This document shows positions 20,429 to 31,612 of a DNA stretch of 64,000 nt, piece by piece. The stretch is from Bedellia somnulentella. Its lineage: Eukaryota > Arthropoda > Insecta > Lepidoptera > Bedelliidae. Position 1 is the stretch's first letter. Every line of letters starts with the position of its first letter. Location of the stretch: the NCBI GenBank assembly GCA_963576735.1, contig OY755178.1, positions 4,898,001 through 4,962,000 of the forward strand, in the 5' to 3' direction. The notes beneath the pieces are model-generated. The model had not been told where the DNA came from, did not search any database, and was given only the letters and a program-made list of their open reading frames with translations. Position numbers and translations under genes: made by a program.

Positions 20429-20526
20429 TGAGAAGAATAATGTATGTAAGGGAAGCAAGAGAGATTTGTCAAGATCGTGCTAAGTGGTGATAGATAGTCC
20501 CTGCCTACCCTAATGGGAATAATGGG
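20429..20526 (+). mobile_element. RTE LINE 3' fragment
   Basis: Matches the last 100 bp of the RTE copy at 62.2 kb: 'tgtaagggaagcaagagaga', 'gatcgtgctaagtggtgat' and 'cctaccctaatgggaataat'. 5'-truncated; the tail is lost. Confidence 0.8.
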
Positions 20527-20720
20527 CTTTTGTAATAGTAGGTAAAACTTGATAGACCAGAGGGACTAGGACTGAAATGTAAGTAGGGTGCCCCAGGGTA
20601 TGTTTTTTTAATGTGGAGATTTGATACATTACCATCTGCTATCCTTTTAGTATGATCGACATTCCTGTTCAAATACTCGTAACTCTGAAATACTCCCTTA
20701 ATTATTGTCTGTCTACTTTG

Positions 20721-20970
20721 TAGTTTTGGCTTAGAATAGCACTACCCCGTTTCTTCCCCGTGGGTGTACGTAAGAGGCGACTAAGGGTATTGGGGCTTTT
20801 TAGTGGATTTTTAGGCGATGCGGTTAGAGCTGAGACCCTTCAGTAACAATCGTTTTTTACCATCTTTTCCCCACTTAACTTCCAAAAGTGGCTGAGGAGT
20901 TTCTAATTCCTTAGCTCTGGCTTGGCTACTCCTTCTAGGGATTTATAGCCGTGAGTATATATGTATGTAC
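20721..20970 (+). mobile_element. SINE-B copy
   Basis: Near full length with 'cttagaatagcactacccc' at the 5' end and 'gccgtgagtatatatgtatg' at the 3' end. Confidence 0.88.
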
Positions 20971-21434
20971 CTTAAAAAATAGTTATACTTAGCCATTGAA
21001 ACATTCGACTTTTATATTATTTTTAACAGTAAGCATGTTAACAGGCAACTTCGGTAAGAGTTTTATTGGTACTAGGCCAAGTCTTATAACCCCAGTACCA
21101 TCAAACCAACAGCTTTTACTTGCTTTTATTGAAACTGCAAATTGTGTTTATGTTCCTCGTAAAAGAGTCGTTAGTCTGCTTTCGTGGCCGTAATGATAGC
21201 CATTTTGGGCTTATGGTTGGTGAAATATTACTGAAAATGATTAAAAATATTTTAGATTTTTCAATGTGAGTTGAAGGTAGTGGGAAGCCGATAGGTGATG
21301 GTAGCGATAGACTAGTGTGAATGTTTATGTAAGGACTTATCTCCAACAGTATATGTATGTTCAATTGTTCATTTTGTTGATGATGAACTTTAGTTCTGTT
21401 ATATTTATAAATTGAATGCTAATCGGTATTCTTA
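20971..21434. other. Intergenic, nothing recognised
   Basis: No supported exon or repeat before the MITE at 21435. Confidence 0.35.
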
Positions 21435-21572
21435 CGCCCGATTTCTGAATTGAGTATGCCAGCTGAGAACAACTTAAGTATCGTTTCGTCGCATTGAAAT
21501 CTTAACAACTGAATGAGACAAAACGATACTTAAGTCGTTCTCAGCTTGAATACTCAATTCAGAAATCGGGCG
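21435..21572. mobile_element. 138-bp foldback MITE (copy 2), TTA target duplication
   Basis: Same length and ends as copy 1. Flanked by TTA at 21432-21434 and 21573-21575, which fixes the TWA insertion rule together with the TAA copies. Confidence 0.92.
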
Positions 21573-21723
21573 TTAACCTCCTGAAGTCCCATAAGTTCTA
21601 ATTCGGTGTGTTAGCTTGTATTTTATCTCGCAAAAGAAAATAGCAACATTTAAATAAAATGTATTTATATTTCTTATCATGAGACGATGCTAACGACTCC
21701 AACATTCTTTATTTTAAAATATT

Positions 21724-21815
21724 TTCCCTGCTCAACAACCAAAGTTGGCTTAGGAAAGTATAATTCTGAAGCTCTGGCTACCCTTTCTCGGGATTTATAG
21801 CCGCTAATAAATGTA
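21724..21815 (+). mobile_element. SINE-B 3' fragment
   Basis: Only the last about 90 bp is present: 'ccaaagttggcttaggaa', 'ctctggctacccttt' and 'gggatttatagccg'. Confidence 0.75.
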
Positions 21816-22206
21816 CTAGTGACACATTGATCTGTAAAGCGTGATATGAGTCCAAGGATACTCTACTACACTACGGATGGGCCCTGTGGTACTATATCTA
21901 AATAACGTTATGCAAATAATAATCATATCGCAACAGAAATATTCCATATGCCGTTTTCTCTTTCTAACCTTCCGAGTTTAATCTTTTGAAAAAGAGAACA
22001 ATACTATGTTTACTTCTTGTTGTTTATGGCAAAATTTCGTCAAGACGTTACGACTATGATAGCGCGTACCCAGATCGGCCATCTTAATTGCCATTTGATC
22101 TGTGAAGTTGCTTTGTAAACAAAAGTGTTGATTGTGTTTATTGTGTTTTGGACATTAATTAATCAAGTTTTGGACCATAAAATTACATTGGTAATATAAA
22201 TGCACA

Positions 22207-22756
22207 ATGCCCTGTTGCTCTGTTAAAGATTGGGGCGCCCGTAATAGCGAAAATCAGCCTCAATTAACTTTGCACAAGTAAGAAATTATTTTCTTTGTTT
22301 TCACTTCGGTCAAGAGTATTTTTTTGGTGTATTTCTTGCTTCCTCGATGTGATCAGAGGAAACTTCATGATCATTGTAATATTTTCGCCATAAAAGGCTT
22401 AGTTTTCATTATTTCTTCCAAAATTATTTCCTCTCATTGTTTACCTAGTGATGTGAAACACTGATCATTTAGTATTATCGACGTACTATCGGATTTGGTT
22501 TAAGTTGGTTGGTTGGTTAACATATTAAAAATCTAAATGCCTTCCAAAATGTAGGTAACATTATTTTTATAGTTTAGACTTTTCTTCACATTTGTTACTT
22601 TGAGGTGGTTATTGATTACTAAAATTAAATAATTTCAGGTTTCCTACAAGTGAAGCACGGAGAAGAAAGTGACTTGATGGTATTGGCTTTGAAAACATCA
22701 ACCATCGGCATAAAAATTGGCATTGCATTTTTATAAAATGGTATGGTTTATCATAA
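22207..22756 (+). pseudogene. Degenerate THAP-domain gene, two exons
   Basis: Exon 1 (22207-22277) reads MPCCSVKDWGARNSENQPQL then TLH before a GTAAGA donor. Exon 2 (22639-22756, acceptor 'aatttcag') continues KFPTSEARRRK, then a TGA where THAP proteins usually have Trp (KW(L)), then LDGIGFENINHRHKNWHC. The layout (N-terminal Cys motif, HKFP, RRKWL.GIG) matches the THAP zinc-binding DNA-binding domain found in transposases and host factors. The second zinc-site cysteine appears replaced by Trp, the C-terminal CxxH is damaged and the stop truncates it, so it is not expected to be functional. It could be a host gene relic or an exapted P-element head. Confidence 0.7.
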
Positions 22757-22928
22757 AAAAATCACGAATGAAAAGGATTCATTCAGATATAACAAATTGA
22801 CGTTATTTAAAAATGAATAAATGTGACATTTTTAATTTAAATACGTTGTTTTTTTATTATTTATATGTACGATCTTGCAATATAAGTCAAGCACAGCATC
22901 AATAATTTGTTGTACGTGTACGACAACT

Positions 22929-23170
22929 GTGTAGTGTCGGCTTAGAATAGCACTACCCCATTTCTTCCGGTGAGTGTACGTAAGAGGCGACTAACGGACT
23001 TTTAACGGCGTTATAAGGGAATTTTGGGCGATGCGGTTGGACACCCATCACCAACAACCTTTTTTTACCAACTTTTCCCCACTCAACTTCCCAAAGGTGG
23101 CTGAGGAATTTGTCATTCCTTAGCTCTGGCTACCCCATCTAGGGATTTATAGCCGTTAGTAAGTATATGT
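22929..23170 (+). mobile_element. SINE-B copy
   Basis: Full length from 'gtgtagtgtcggcttag' to 'tatagccgttagtaagtat'. Confidence 0.88.
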
Positions 23171-23647
23171 AATGTGTACGACAACCGATTTAAAGTCGTC
23201 CTTGAGTATATGGCACCCATTACTAATCTCACTGAACCACTGATCGATGCACTGCTTTTAACTTACCCCAAGCCGAAAATCATAATAAATTATCGCTCGA
23301 AATTGTTCATGAGTTAAATCCATGGTGATGTGTGATCCATGGTGGCGAAACGAAGGTTTAAAACTGGTGTTAAAATTTCTAGATCTAAATTAAAAGTATG
23401 TGCCCACTGTTGTTATAAATTATTTCTACATAAACATGTTGGCAAATTTATCGATATTTTTCTATTCTAATTCTTTCATGATACAACCCTAGGTCAGCCA
23501 TTTTAAGTGCCAATAGGCCACGCCCCCTGCTACGCTCCGAGAGTGTTTAGGGCCGATCCCTAGTGTAGAGAATCCTTGTATGAGTCTAAGTTGTATAGAG
23601 ATAAGTGCCTTTGCCTAGTGACATCATAAGACGGTCGTATCAAGTGC

Positions 23648-23885
23648 GAGCGACATTTTAACTAGATATTGTGTGGTATAAAACAGCCATCTCTTTCACA
23701 CTTACTTAGTTACGTATAATTTCATCTCATTCTAACCGATATCGTAACGAATACGGCTAGTACGAGCGTTGTTTAAACTAGTTATCGCGTGGGATAAAGC
23801 AGCCATCTCTTACGCACTTACTTAGTATCGTATACTGCCATCTCATTCTAACCGTTATCGTGTCGATATAATAGCGCTCGTACTA
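23648..23885. repeat. Diverged tandem duplication, about 115-bp unit
   Basis: 'aaacagccatctctt', 'cacttacttagt', 'atctcattctaaccg' and 'gctagtacgagcg' or its equivalent occur in the same order in 23648-23760 and 23763-23880. Upstream lies 'ggccacgccccctgctacgc'. The nature of the unit is unknown. Confidence 0.65.
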
Positions 23886-24049
23886 GCCGGGCCAGCCTTA
23901 TGATTATTCAAGTAACACTGACATTTACATCTTTAGTGACTGGAAAGCTAATTCACACCATAGATGTATCACCATACTAAAGAAGCTTTCCGACCCGGTT
24001 TTGTTCGGGTAGCAAGTCTTTTGATTGTAGAGTATATTGAAAAGACTTA

Positions 24050-24238
24050 CATACATATACAATACATATACTCACGGCTATAAATCTCTTGATGGGGTAG
24101 CCAGAGCTAGGTAATTAGAAATTCCTCAGCCACTTTTGGAAGGTGCGTGGGGAAAAGATGATGAAATAAAGGTTGTTGGTAATGGGTCTCCAACCGCATC
24201 GCCCAAAATCCCTTAAAAAACCCAATACCGTTAGTCGC
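24050..24238 (-). mobile_element. SINE-B copy, 5' truncated
   Basis: Reverse copy with the (TATG)n tail complement at the left. It ends abruptly at 'accgttagtcgc', losing the first about 60 bp of the element. Confidence 0.85.
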
Positions 24239-24299
24239 AAAGTAATATATTGGTAGATTTTTAGCAATTTTAATAACTTTTGTAGTATAGAAGTTGTAG

Positions 24300-24345
24300 T
24301 TAGTTGTACAACCCCTTTGAGGATATACGGCGTAACGTTTGAGTT
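24300..24345 (+). mobile_element. SINE-A tail fragment
   Basis: 'acaacccctttgaggata' and 'acggcgtaacgtttgag' correspond to the terminal hairpin and tail of SINE-A. Confidence 0.6.
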
Positions 24346-24797
24346 TGTGTTTTTTTGCTATACTAACAAGATCATTGCGTTATAACTACTAGTGTACTAC
24401 GCTAGTAATAATTATTTAAGGAACAAGATAAGTTATCTTAAGCTATCCCAGGCTTTCAGGGGTAAAATAAAAGTTTAACTATTGAAATATGTCTAGTACT
24501 AAACTAACAAAGCTCGAATATCCAGTGGCTTACCAATGGCTAGTTGGCGTGTCAATACGAAATGAAAGAACTTTATAGGAAGCCTGTGTGCAACCTATCA
24601 AGTTGATTAAAAATTAATAACCGGGGTTTTCCTGTATTAAGGAAAATATAAACGGATTTCATTCCGGGTTCTTACTTATAGAACTACTTCTTCAAGAAGG
24701 TATTCTTACCACTTATCTACTTACTCAGTATATGTTACAAGTTATATTTAGCCGAATGGCGCTTCGACAATAACTTTACATAGTCGAAGCTTTTTGC

Positions 24798-25775
24798 TTG
24801 AACAGTGTACTCACGTGATAGGGGGCAGGCGTATCGTCGTTTTGTGAATACACTGTCACATGGTCATAGATCGGATAATCGGATGCATATTTACCTAAAC
24901 TTATTTTTTGGCTAAGAAAATATGGAGACGGCTTCTTTTTTCGGAATTGTCTTTTTCAATGTCGGGATTCGAAAAAAATCAGGGATTTTGAACTAATCGG
25001 ATATAAAACAAATTACGAATTTACGAGTTAGTTGGTTACCTACCTATCAAATTATAATATTAATTTATATTTTATTTTTTTTATAAAATAACTAGCTACT
25101 AAGCTTCGAACATCATAATTCATTTATAACGCTTTTTTGAACATAACGAGAATTGTAAATTCAAAACTGAAATTGATCTCCATTTATTTTTCGATATATT
25201 CCATAATAGTTAAAATTTTAACGTTAGTAAATGTGCAGCTAAGTGCACAACAAGCTTTACAATGTTATTCAAATATTTTTCTCAACGCAAATAATTACGG
25301 CTCCTCATTTAAAAACCTTTATTTGAGTGTGCATTCAATTATATTTATAACCAAAACGCTAACGGTATTCATCCCGAAACATTGGGTTTTTTCCATACAA
25401 GTAATGTACATACAAATAATATATTGTAAAAGAAAACACTACAAACGTAATGAAAATACATTGAATTATATATTCCAAACATTAAATGCATCAATTCCGA
25501 AATCCCGAAATCTTTACGATAAAGAAGTGCTTTCCATACTAAGCCGCCGGTCATCTTTAGGTAAATATGCATCCGATTATCCGATTATTACACATGACTA
25601 AGTAAAATGTGGGTTTCGCCAAGATGTTTTCCCTCACCGTTAAAAATCATGATAAATTAACCACACATATGTCTTTAGAACAGACAAATTGGTGTAGGCC
25701 CGACCCGAGTTTTGAACCCTCATCGTCTGGATAAGCGATGTTCTACCCACTGTGCTTTCACGGCTGCTCGTTATT
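24798..25775 (-). mobile_element. SINE-A copy split by a TIR element
   Basis: 24798-24862 ('acagtgtactcacgtgat', 'atacactgtcacatg') and 25591-25775 ('cacatgactaagtaaaatg', 'caagatgttttccctcacc', 'tggtgtaggcccgaccc' and a tRNA-like head with B-box 'gttttgaaccc') are one reverse SINE-A interrupted at CACATG. The tail is missing. Confidence 0.85.
24863..25590. mobile_element. hAT-like non-autonomous element inside SINE-A
   Basis: Inverted ends of about 28 bp, 'atcggataatcggatgcat' on the left and its complement on the right, each with a doubled ATCGGATA. CACATG is repeated on both sides. With two changes the duplication extends to 8 bp (CACATGGT/CACATGAC), the hAT size. The 154-codon frame inside (25137-25601) has no recognisable similarity and probably is chance in AT-rich DNA. 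Confidence 0.7.
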
Positions 25776-26109
25776 CTAAGTTTAATTGATAATCTCTTTG
25801 ACAGTTATAGTAGATATCAGTATCATGCAATACTATACGTATACTTCGAGCAAGAAGGATATTAAAAACATTACAGCTCCTGATTGCAAAATTTACAACT
25901 TCCAGTATTAATTGAACTCTGACTCATTAAAAGAGAACGTGTAAATGAGCTCAGCTCAAACTGGAAAAATAAAGCCGTTGACTGTATCATTTACTACATG
26001 AATATGTTACTGGCGAGTTTAAATTTCGAGCACGCGTTAATTCGCCGCCCGAAATATTTGGGTATTCTTGGCCTAATATCTTTTTGAGGCATTTATATTA
26101 CACATGCAT

Positions 26110-26355
26110 ACTTACATATACTAACGTCTATAAATCCTTAAAATGGAAAGCCAGAGCTTCAGAATCAGAAAATTCTTAAGCCACTTTTGTAAGTTAAGTG
26201 GGGAAAAGATTGTAAAATAAATGTTTTTAGTGATGGCATGGGTCTCCAACCGCATCGCCCAAAAATCACTTAAAAAGCCCCGGTACCCTTAGTCGCCTCT
26301 TACTATCACCCATAGGAAAAAATGGGGTAGTGCTATTATAAGCCGACACTACACA
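26110..26355 (-). mobile_element. SINE-B copy
   Basis: Near full-length, diverged reverse copy from 'acttacatatactaacg' to 'gccgacactacacaac'. Confidence 0.82.
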
Positions 26356-26359
26356 ACTG

Positions 26360-27430
26360 GCTTATATTTTCTCAAATTGTTTCTTTACTAGTGTATGCTC
26401 ATCACAGGTCATAAATGTCCCTTACTCGCCTTATAGCTCCTAATCATGATTGGAGTTTACCACCAAACTTTACGACCACTAGATTTAGAAGCCGGAACCG
26501 ATAGCTTGACGTGCCCTCGGAGGCAAGGAATCCTAAATTTCGGACCCTCATTCGATTCAGCCGGCCATATCCTAGCCGGGTGATGTCTTACAAATTTAAT
26601 TTAAGCCTAAACCCTAAGTTAAGTATAAACACTAACTATGTTTATACCACAGTGGCGGTCAGAACTAAATGCTGCTTAAACTAGGCTTAGGGATTATTAA
26701 TATCATACCAGGGCTGTGTCCAGGGTGTTTTATGGTTCCACCTACTATCAATAAGGAGTAAAATTTATGCTTCATTCGTTGCTTTTTCGTTTGGAACTAA
26801 AGCTGTATTTATTCTGCATAGGTATGAACTAAAACCTTATTTCAATCTGGAAAGAAAAATATCACAAGGTTTTAATTAACATGACAAAAAATAAATGAAC
26901 AAAGCTACAAAACTATTCCATTAAAAAAATATAGAGAAGAATTTTATTATTTAATAATTTAAACATCGCAGTTCCCTTTGAATACCATCCTCTTTACAAC
27001 GGATGAGATCCCTTGGTCATTGTAAATTCTCAACAATGGACTCTATTACTATAAGAATTGAGACTACAATGGAGTGAGTAGAATGGAGCGTATTCATTTG
27101 AAAGCGGTTGTGAGGTACAAAAAGTTGGAAGGGCTGCGGGCTGCGGGCTTCGGACGGATTAATGATACTCTATGGCGTGTTCGTATAGACGAGGGTCTTC
27201 ACTACACTACTGTGGCGGTTTAAAAATAAAACCATCTGGGTTTTCGGCTCGGAATATTTTGCTTCATATTTTAAGACTTGGAACGGAGAGTTTTTGGAAT
27301 TCACTATTAATTCATTATTAAATTTATATCTCTGTGTTCATGTTTGAATGAGTAGAGTCGACTTGAGCAACAGTGACGCAGCGATGTTATGAGTTATGCA
27401 TAAGCAATACTTAACTATCTTCCTTATTAC
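26360..27430. other. Intergenic, nothing recognised
   Basis: No supported exon, RNA gene or known repeat. Confidence 0.4.
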
Positions 27431-27437
27431 ATAGGTA

Positions 27438-27679
27438 CTTACATATACTCACGGCTAACAATCCCTAGAAGGAGTAGTTAGAGCTTCAGAATAACAAATT
27501 CCTCAGCCACTTTTGGGAGTTCAGTTGGGAAAATAATTTTTAGTGAAAGTTTTTGGTGATGGATCTCCAACCTCATCACTCAAAAATTACTTAAAAAAGC
27601 CCCAATACCCTTAGTCTCCTCTTACGAACACCCACGGGAAGAAATGAGGTAGCGCTATTCTTAGCCGACGCTACACAGC
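27438..27679 (-). mobile_element. SINE-B copy
   Basis: Diverged reverse copy, 'acttacatatactcacggc' to 'gccgacgctacacagc'. Confidence 0.82.
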
Positions 27680-28282
27680 TCTCAGCTTCCTTATTGTATT
27701 ATCTGTAACTTTTTGGCAGGGTATAACTGGGGATTGAGTATTGGTACCTGTTTTGAGGTGGTTCTAAATAGCACTTCCCTATTGTTTTGCTCCGGTACTC
27801 TACCGTGATTAACGATGCTAAATAGGATTCGATGGATGAATATTGTCATTAGCAATCCACCATCTGGCTCTTTCTACTTATACAAGTTTCCCTTTTGCCA
27901 ATACTGAGTGCTCTTTTTCTTTTAAGTGCCTAATCTTATTAGTCCGATAGAGATAATTAATCCTTGAAAGTGATATTGAACTTGCTAGTGTAAGAAATAC
28001 TGAACTTGATTAAATAATGTTTAAAAGTAGGTTTGTGTAAGCGGTTAAATTCAAATTCTCATTATTTCAAACAAACAAACATATCACATATCAATAAAAA
28101 TTAAGTGAAAATGTCAAAAATAAGATAAAAAATATTAAAATGCATGATTAAAAATAAATCCAATAAATAAAACTTCTAAAAAATAAATTACGATTTTAAT
28201 ACAAAACGTATATGATTAAAATTTAACATAGATATTGTGCTCAAAACGTCAGGCATCCAAAGTATCAAGAATTAAAGGGTTT

Positions 28283-28368
28283 TTATGAAAAGATTGATTT
28301 TAATATAAATTAAGCCCGAAAGTTTGGCAGGATCGTACAGGGTAGCAATCGATAGTTTCCCTACCCCG
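28283..28368 (+). mobile_element. Old RTE LINE 3' fragment
   Basis: 'ttatgaaaagattgat', 'ggcaggatcgtac' and 'gcaatcgatagtttcccta' match the RTE 3' end with many changes. Confidence 0.6.
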
Positions 28369-28622
28369 AAGCTTTTACACAAGCGACATGATAGTCCAGT
28401 GGGTAGAATACCCGCCCGAAAAACAGAAGGGCGTGAGTTACAATCCTGGGACGGGCCTACACCAATTTGTCTTTTCTAAAGTCATATGTGTGGTTAATTT
28501 ATCATTGTTGCTAACGGTGAGGGAAAACATCGTGAGGAAACCCACATGGCTGAGTTGTACTTAGTCATGTGACAGTGTATTCGTACAAAACGGCGATAGG
28601 CCTGCCCTCTATCACGTGAGTA

Positions 28623-28647
28623 GGGTCAAGGGGGGGACAGTGTAACA
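28623..28647 (+). repeat. pogo left terminal inverted repeat
   Basis: 25 bp, starts GGGTCAAGG and ends GACAGTGTAACA. It differs from the right repeat at one base (G for T at position 9). Confidence 0.95.
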
Positions 28648-28807
28648 AAAAAGTTATTTTTCTTTTTAGAAATAAAACCGTTTATTGTAATGTCTCCTTA
28701 TTTTTTACCTTAAAATCAACAGTCTTTACCTCCATATTAGGTTTGAAATAATATCAAAATTATACATAGAAACAATATTTTTTTTTAGTTTTCTGAGATC
28801 ACAATTT

Positions 28808-28887
28808 TGTTATAGTGTGCCCCAGGGGTGGGGTACAGTTTAACAGCTATAGGGGTACAGTATAACAAGATGGGGTACACTATAACA
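28808..28887. repeat. pogo left subterminal motif cluster
   Basis: Four copies of a 16-bp motif GGGGnACA(G/C)T(A/T)TAACA-like at 28808 (inverted), 28830, 28852 and 28872. The same motif forms the inner part of the terminal repeat. Spacing of 20-22 bp (about two helical turns) suggests bound protein copies on one face of DNA. Transposase is the natural candidate (inference). Confidence 0.85.
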
Positions 28888-29028
28888 GTGAACTAAACAA
28901 CATCAATAAACATACAAATAAAAAAAGAAACAAAAATATAACATCCTTTAACTTCAATTATGATCTAAACATATTTTTGGCAATCAAAAACAAACATAAA
29001 AAAATATAATATTATGAAAAATCTTTTC

Positions 29029-31179
29029 TTAACATAGATTAAACTGCCTTAGATTTTTTTCTGGGAATGAATAGAAGTCTGCCTGACGTTTCGTTTGTTT
29101 TTTCATTTTAGGTAAAGGCAATATAAGCTCAATATCATCCTTTCTGACAATAGCAAGATCCGGTTCTAAAGGAAAATAAAAGACATTATCAACTTTACTA
29201 CTTTTGCGTAGATAACTGACATCATATTCATCTAACTCATTATTCGTCAATAATTTTCCTATATAATGCTTTGTCTGTTTTCCCATAAATTTTACAACTA
29301 CAAAATCATCTTTTTCTGGAGTTTTCAACAAATAAAGAGGGATATCATCTGAACCGATAGATACAATATCTGAATCTTCATCTAAATTTTCGGAGCCTTT
29401 CTCAGAACTAGCAAATAAAACCTTGGTAACTTTTTCGACTCTCTTTGGTTTTCTCTTTATTTTTATATTTCCCTCATTGGGAGTTTTCTTTTTACGCTTC
29501 TTGTTTTCTCTTTCTTTGTATGCTTCTTCAAATTCTTGTTTAATTGGTGTATCGGTAGCGATACAACTTTTACCTCTTTTTCTTCCTTTTTTAGAGATTC
29601 TGGGACCAGCCTTTGGATATTCTCTGCATTCAATTGGGCTGGCTAAAACGTCTTCCATTCTATTAACATCATTTGTTATTAAGCTTATATTTTCTTGCTG
29701 CTTCATCGGATCACTGACTTTTTGTGTTTCTTCGAAATTTTGTTGAAGCGACAACAAAGTTTCAGGCGCCGTATTTTGATTTGAGAGCTGTTCGTTCTGA
29801 TCTTCAGAGTTTTTAGATGTCGAAGGCCGGTTTAGAGATTGCTCATTTTCCTGCATCAAGGAAATTTCGGAAGCCGTAGTCTGGTTTGCTGTCTGTTCAT
29901 GTTGCAGTAATAATGAAGCTGAAGATTCTAAAGTTCTGTTTGTAATCTCGCTTGGCATAAAATCTTCACTGGTGAAAATGTTTCTGTCAAATGGAAATAT
30001 GCCGGTTTTCCTAAAACCCGATTTTATGTTTATGGGTGTCATTGCTTTTTCAAATGCTTCACCTAGTAGTTCTGCAATATTGTATATCGTCACAGGTACT
30101 CCCGGATGACGCAAAAGCCATGAATCTATTGCGGCGTTGTAATAAGTCTGTAAAGGACCAAACACTGACACATCGAGTGGCTGTAATTTATGGCTGGTAT
30201 GAGGCGGAATGGTAAGCAGAGTCATGCCGTTTTCTTTAGCTATGTTCAAAGCCTCAAGAGCTAAGTGACTATCGTGATTATCAAGTATAAAAAGCGATGG
30301 GTTTGTTTTTGAGCTTCCAGTTACTTTTACAAAATGCTTTATAACCTGAGGGAACAACCCGGTGTTCATCCAGCCCGTAGGTTGCGCTAAGCCCAATGTA
30401 CCAATAGGGGCGCCATTCAACATGGGAGTTTTGAAATTTTTCCGAGGAAATACCATCGCCGGTGGCAGGGCATTGCCTGTGGCAGAAACTGCGCAGCATG
30501 TTGTCACAAGGGTTCCTCGTTCACCACTTGTTACTTTATTGAGCTGTTTTGATCCTTTTAATGCCAAAACTCTTTTTGGTTTTTGTACTGTCGTCGTACC
30601 AGTTTCATCAAGACAAAATAGTCTAGTACCGTCGCCAAAACTAGGACACCTTTTCATTACCTCTTTCAAATTGTTATAAAACATTTCAACATTATACCGG
30701 TTAAACGATGTAGCTCTTGAAAGGCTACAGGCTTCTGGTTTGCGCAAAGTTAAATCTGGATTCCTTTTTTGAAACCCATCCAAGCAATCTTTTCCTGCGA
30801 TTTTTTTAGCTTCCCAAGATGCTGGCATCTTTAGCTTGTGGTATGTAGCCATTTCATAAGCTAGTTTTCTAGTTTCAGTCGTGTCAAGACCGTAGCACAT
30901 TTTTGAGCACGTTATAAGATATTGTTTTAATGCTGATTCTTGATCATTTGAAAAAACTTTATTAACCGCGTAATTAGGAGTCAACCGCAGATTTTCAGTT
31001 TCCTCGGCTGAACAGGTCTTTTTCTTTTTGACATAACGATACAAAGTGCCATAATTTACGTTCTTTCTTTCGGCTGCTTTTCTCAAGGGTATTCCATTTT
31101 CTACCAACTCTATTGCTTCTTTCATATCATTAGCATCGTGTAGACCAATTTCCGTCTTCCTTTTCCGATTCCGAACCAT
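29029..31179 (-). CDS. pogo-family transposase
   Basis: 716 residues, intronless, ATG at 31177-31179. Residues 1-55 form a psq-type helix-turn-helix (KEAIELVENGIPLRKAAERK then VNYGTLYRYVKKK), followed by a CENP-B-like region (about 70-150). The DDE_1 nuclease has D191 (FCLDETGT), D300 (FILDNHDSH) and D336 (LQPLDVSVFG), a DD35D spacing. Residues 430-620 are Gln/Asn/Ser-rich then Lys-rich with KKGRKRGK and KIKRKPKRVEK. Residues about 630-690 (DFVVVKFMGKQTKHYIGKLL) resemble the small SH3/Tudor-like C-terminal module of many insect pogo-like proteins. It cuts and pastes its own element at TA. All three acidic residues are present. Confidence 0.93.
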   Translation of the reverse strand: MVRNRKRKTEIGLHDANDMKEAIELVENGIPLRKAAERKNVNYGTLYRYVKKKKTCSAEETENLRLTPNYAVNKVFSNDQESALKQYLITCSKMCYGLDTTETRKLAYEMATYHKLKMPASWEAKKIAGKDCLDGFQKRNPDLTLRKPEACSLSRATSFNRYNVEMFYNNLKEVMKRCPSFGDGTRLFCLDETGTTTVQKPKRVLALKGSKQLNKVTSGERGTLVTTCCAVSATGNALPPAMVFPRKNFKTPMLNGAPIGTLGLAQPTGWMNTGLFPQVIKHFVKVTGSSKTNPSLFILDNHDSHLALEALNIAKENGMTLLTIPPHTSHKLQPLDVSVFGPLQTYYNAAIDSWLLRHPGVPVTIYNIAELLGEAFEKAMTPINIKSGFRKTGIFPFDRNIFTSEDFMPSEITNRTLESSASLLLQHEQTANQTTASEISLMQENEQSLNRPSTSKNSEDQNEQLSNQNTAPETLLSLQQNFEETQKVSDPMKQQENISLITNDVNRMEDVLASPIECREYPKAGPRISKKGRKRGKSCIATDTPIKQEFEEAYKERENKKRKKKTPNEGNIKIKRKPKRVEKVTKVLFASSEKGSENLDEDSDIVSIGSDDIPLYLLKTPEKDDFVVVKFMGKQTKHYIGKLLTNNELDEYDVSYLRKSSKVDNVFYFPLEPDLAIVRKDDIELILPLPKMKKQTKRQADFYSFPEKNLRQFNLC

Positions 31180-31221
31180 CTTATTACTGCGAGCACACCT
31201 TGAAAAAAAAAGATGTTAAAA

Positions 31222-31268
31222 GGGGCACACTATAACATGTTACACTGTACCCCGTTACACTGTACCCC
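31222..31268. repeat. pogo right subterminal motif cluster
   Basis: Three motif copies abut: 31222-31237 direct, then 31238-31253 and 31253-31268 inverted. A fourth is at 31596-31611 next to the terminal repeat. They lie just upstream of the transposase start codon, so binding there could also repress the gene (inference). Confidence 0.85.
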
Positions 31269-31612
31269 ACAACTTATTGTTTAAATGTAAAAATGAATAA
31301 AAATTTATAGGTTAGAAATTGCAATTCACTTTGTTTTTTATTTAAACACCAAGTAATTAAAGATTAAATGAAACATATATTTACTTACCAGATATTAATA
31401 GTTTTCCAACAAGAACAAAACTTCAGTAGTTAAATTTTTCACAAATTTTTTCCACAAAACATAAATTCTATGACTATTCCGTTAACTCGGCAATTCGAAG
31501 TCCGATGACACTTGATTAAGATGGCGGCACATGAGGTTGTCAAAACACGGAAAGAGTTGCCATGACAAATAAGAACATGACAGAGCTAACCTTGATGTTA
31601 TACTGTGCCCCT

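Noticed and set aside
25137..25601. 154-codon open frame
   Set aside because: Lies inside a TIR element, is very AT-rich in Ile/Tyr/Asn codons, has no domain and crosses the element end into SINE-A.
29423..29746. 107-codon open frame on the + strand
   Set aside because: Antisense shadow of the transposase Lys-rich region.
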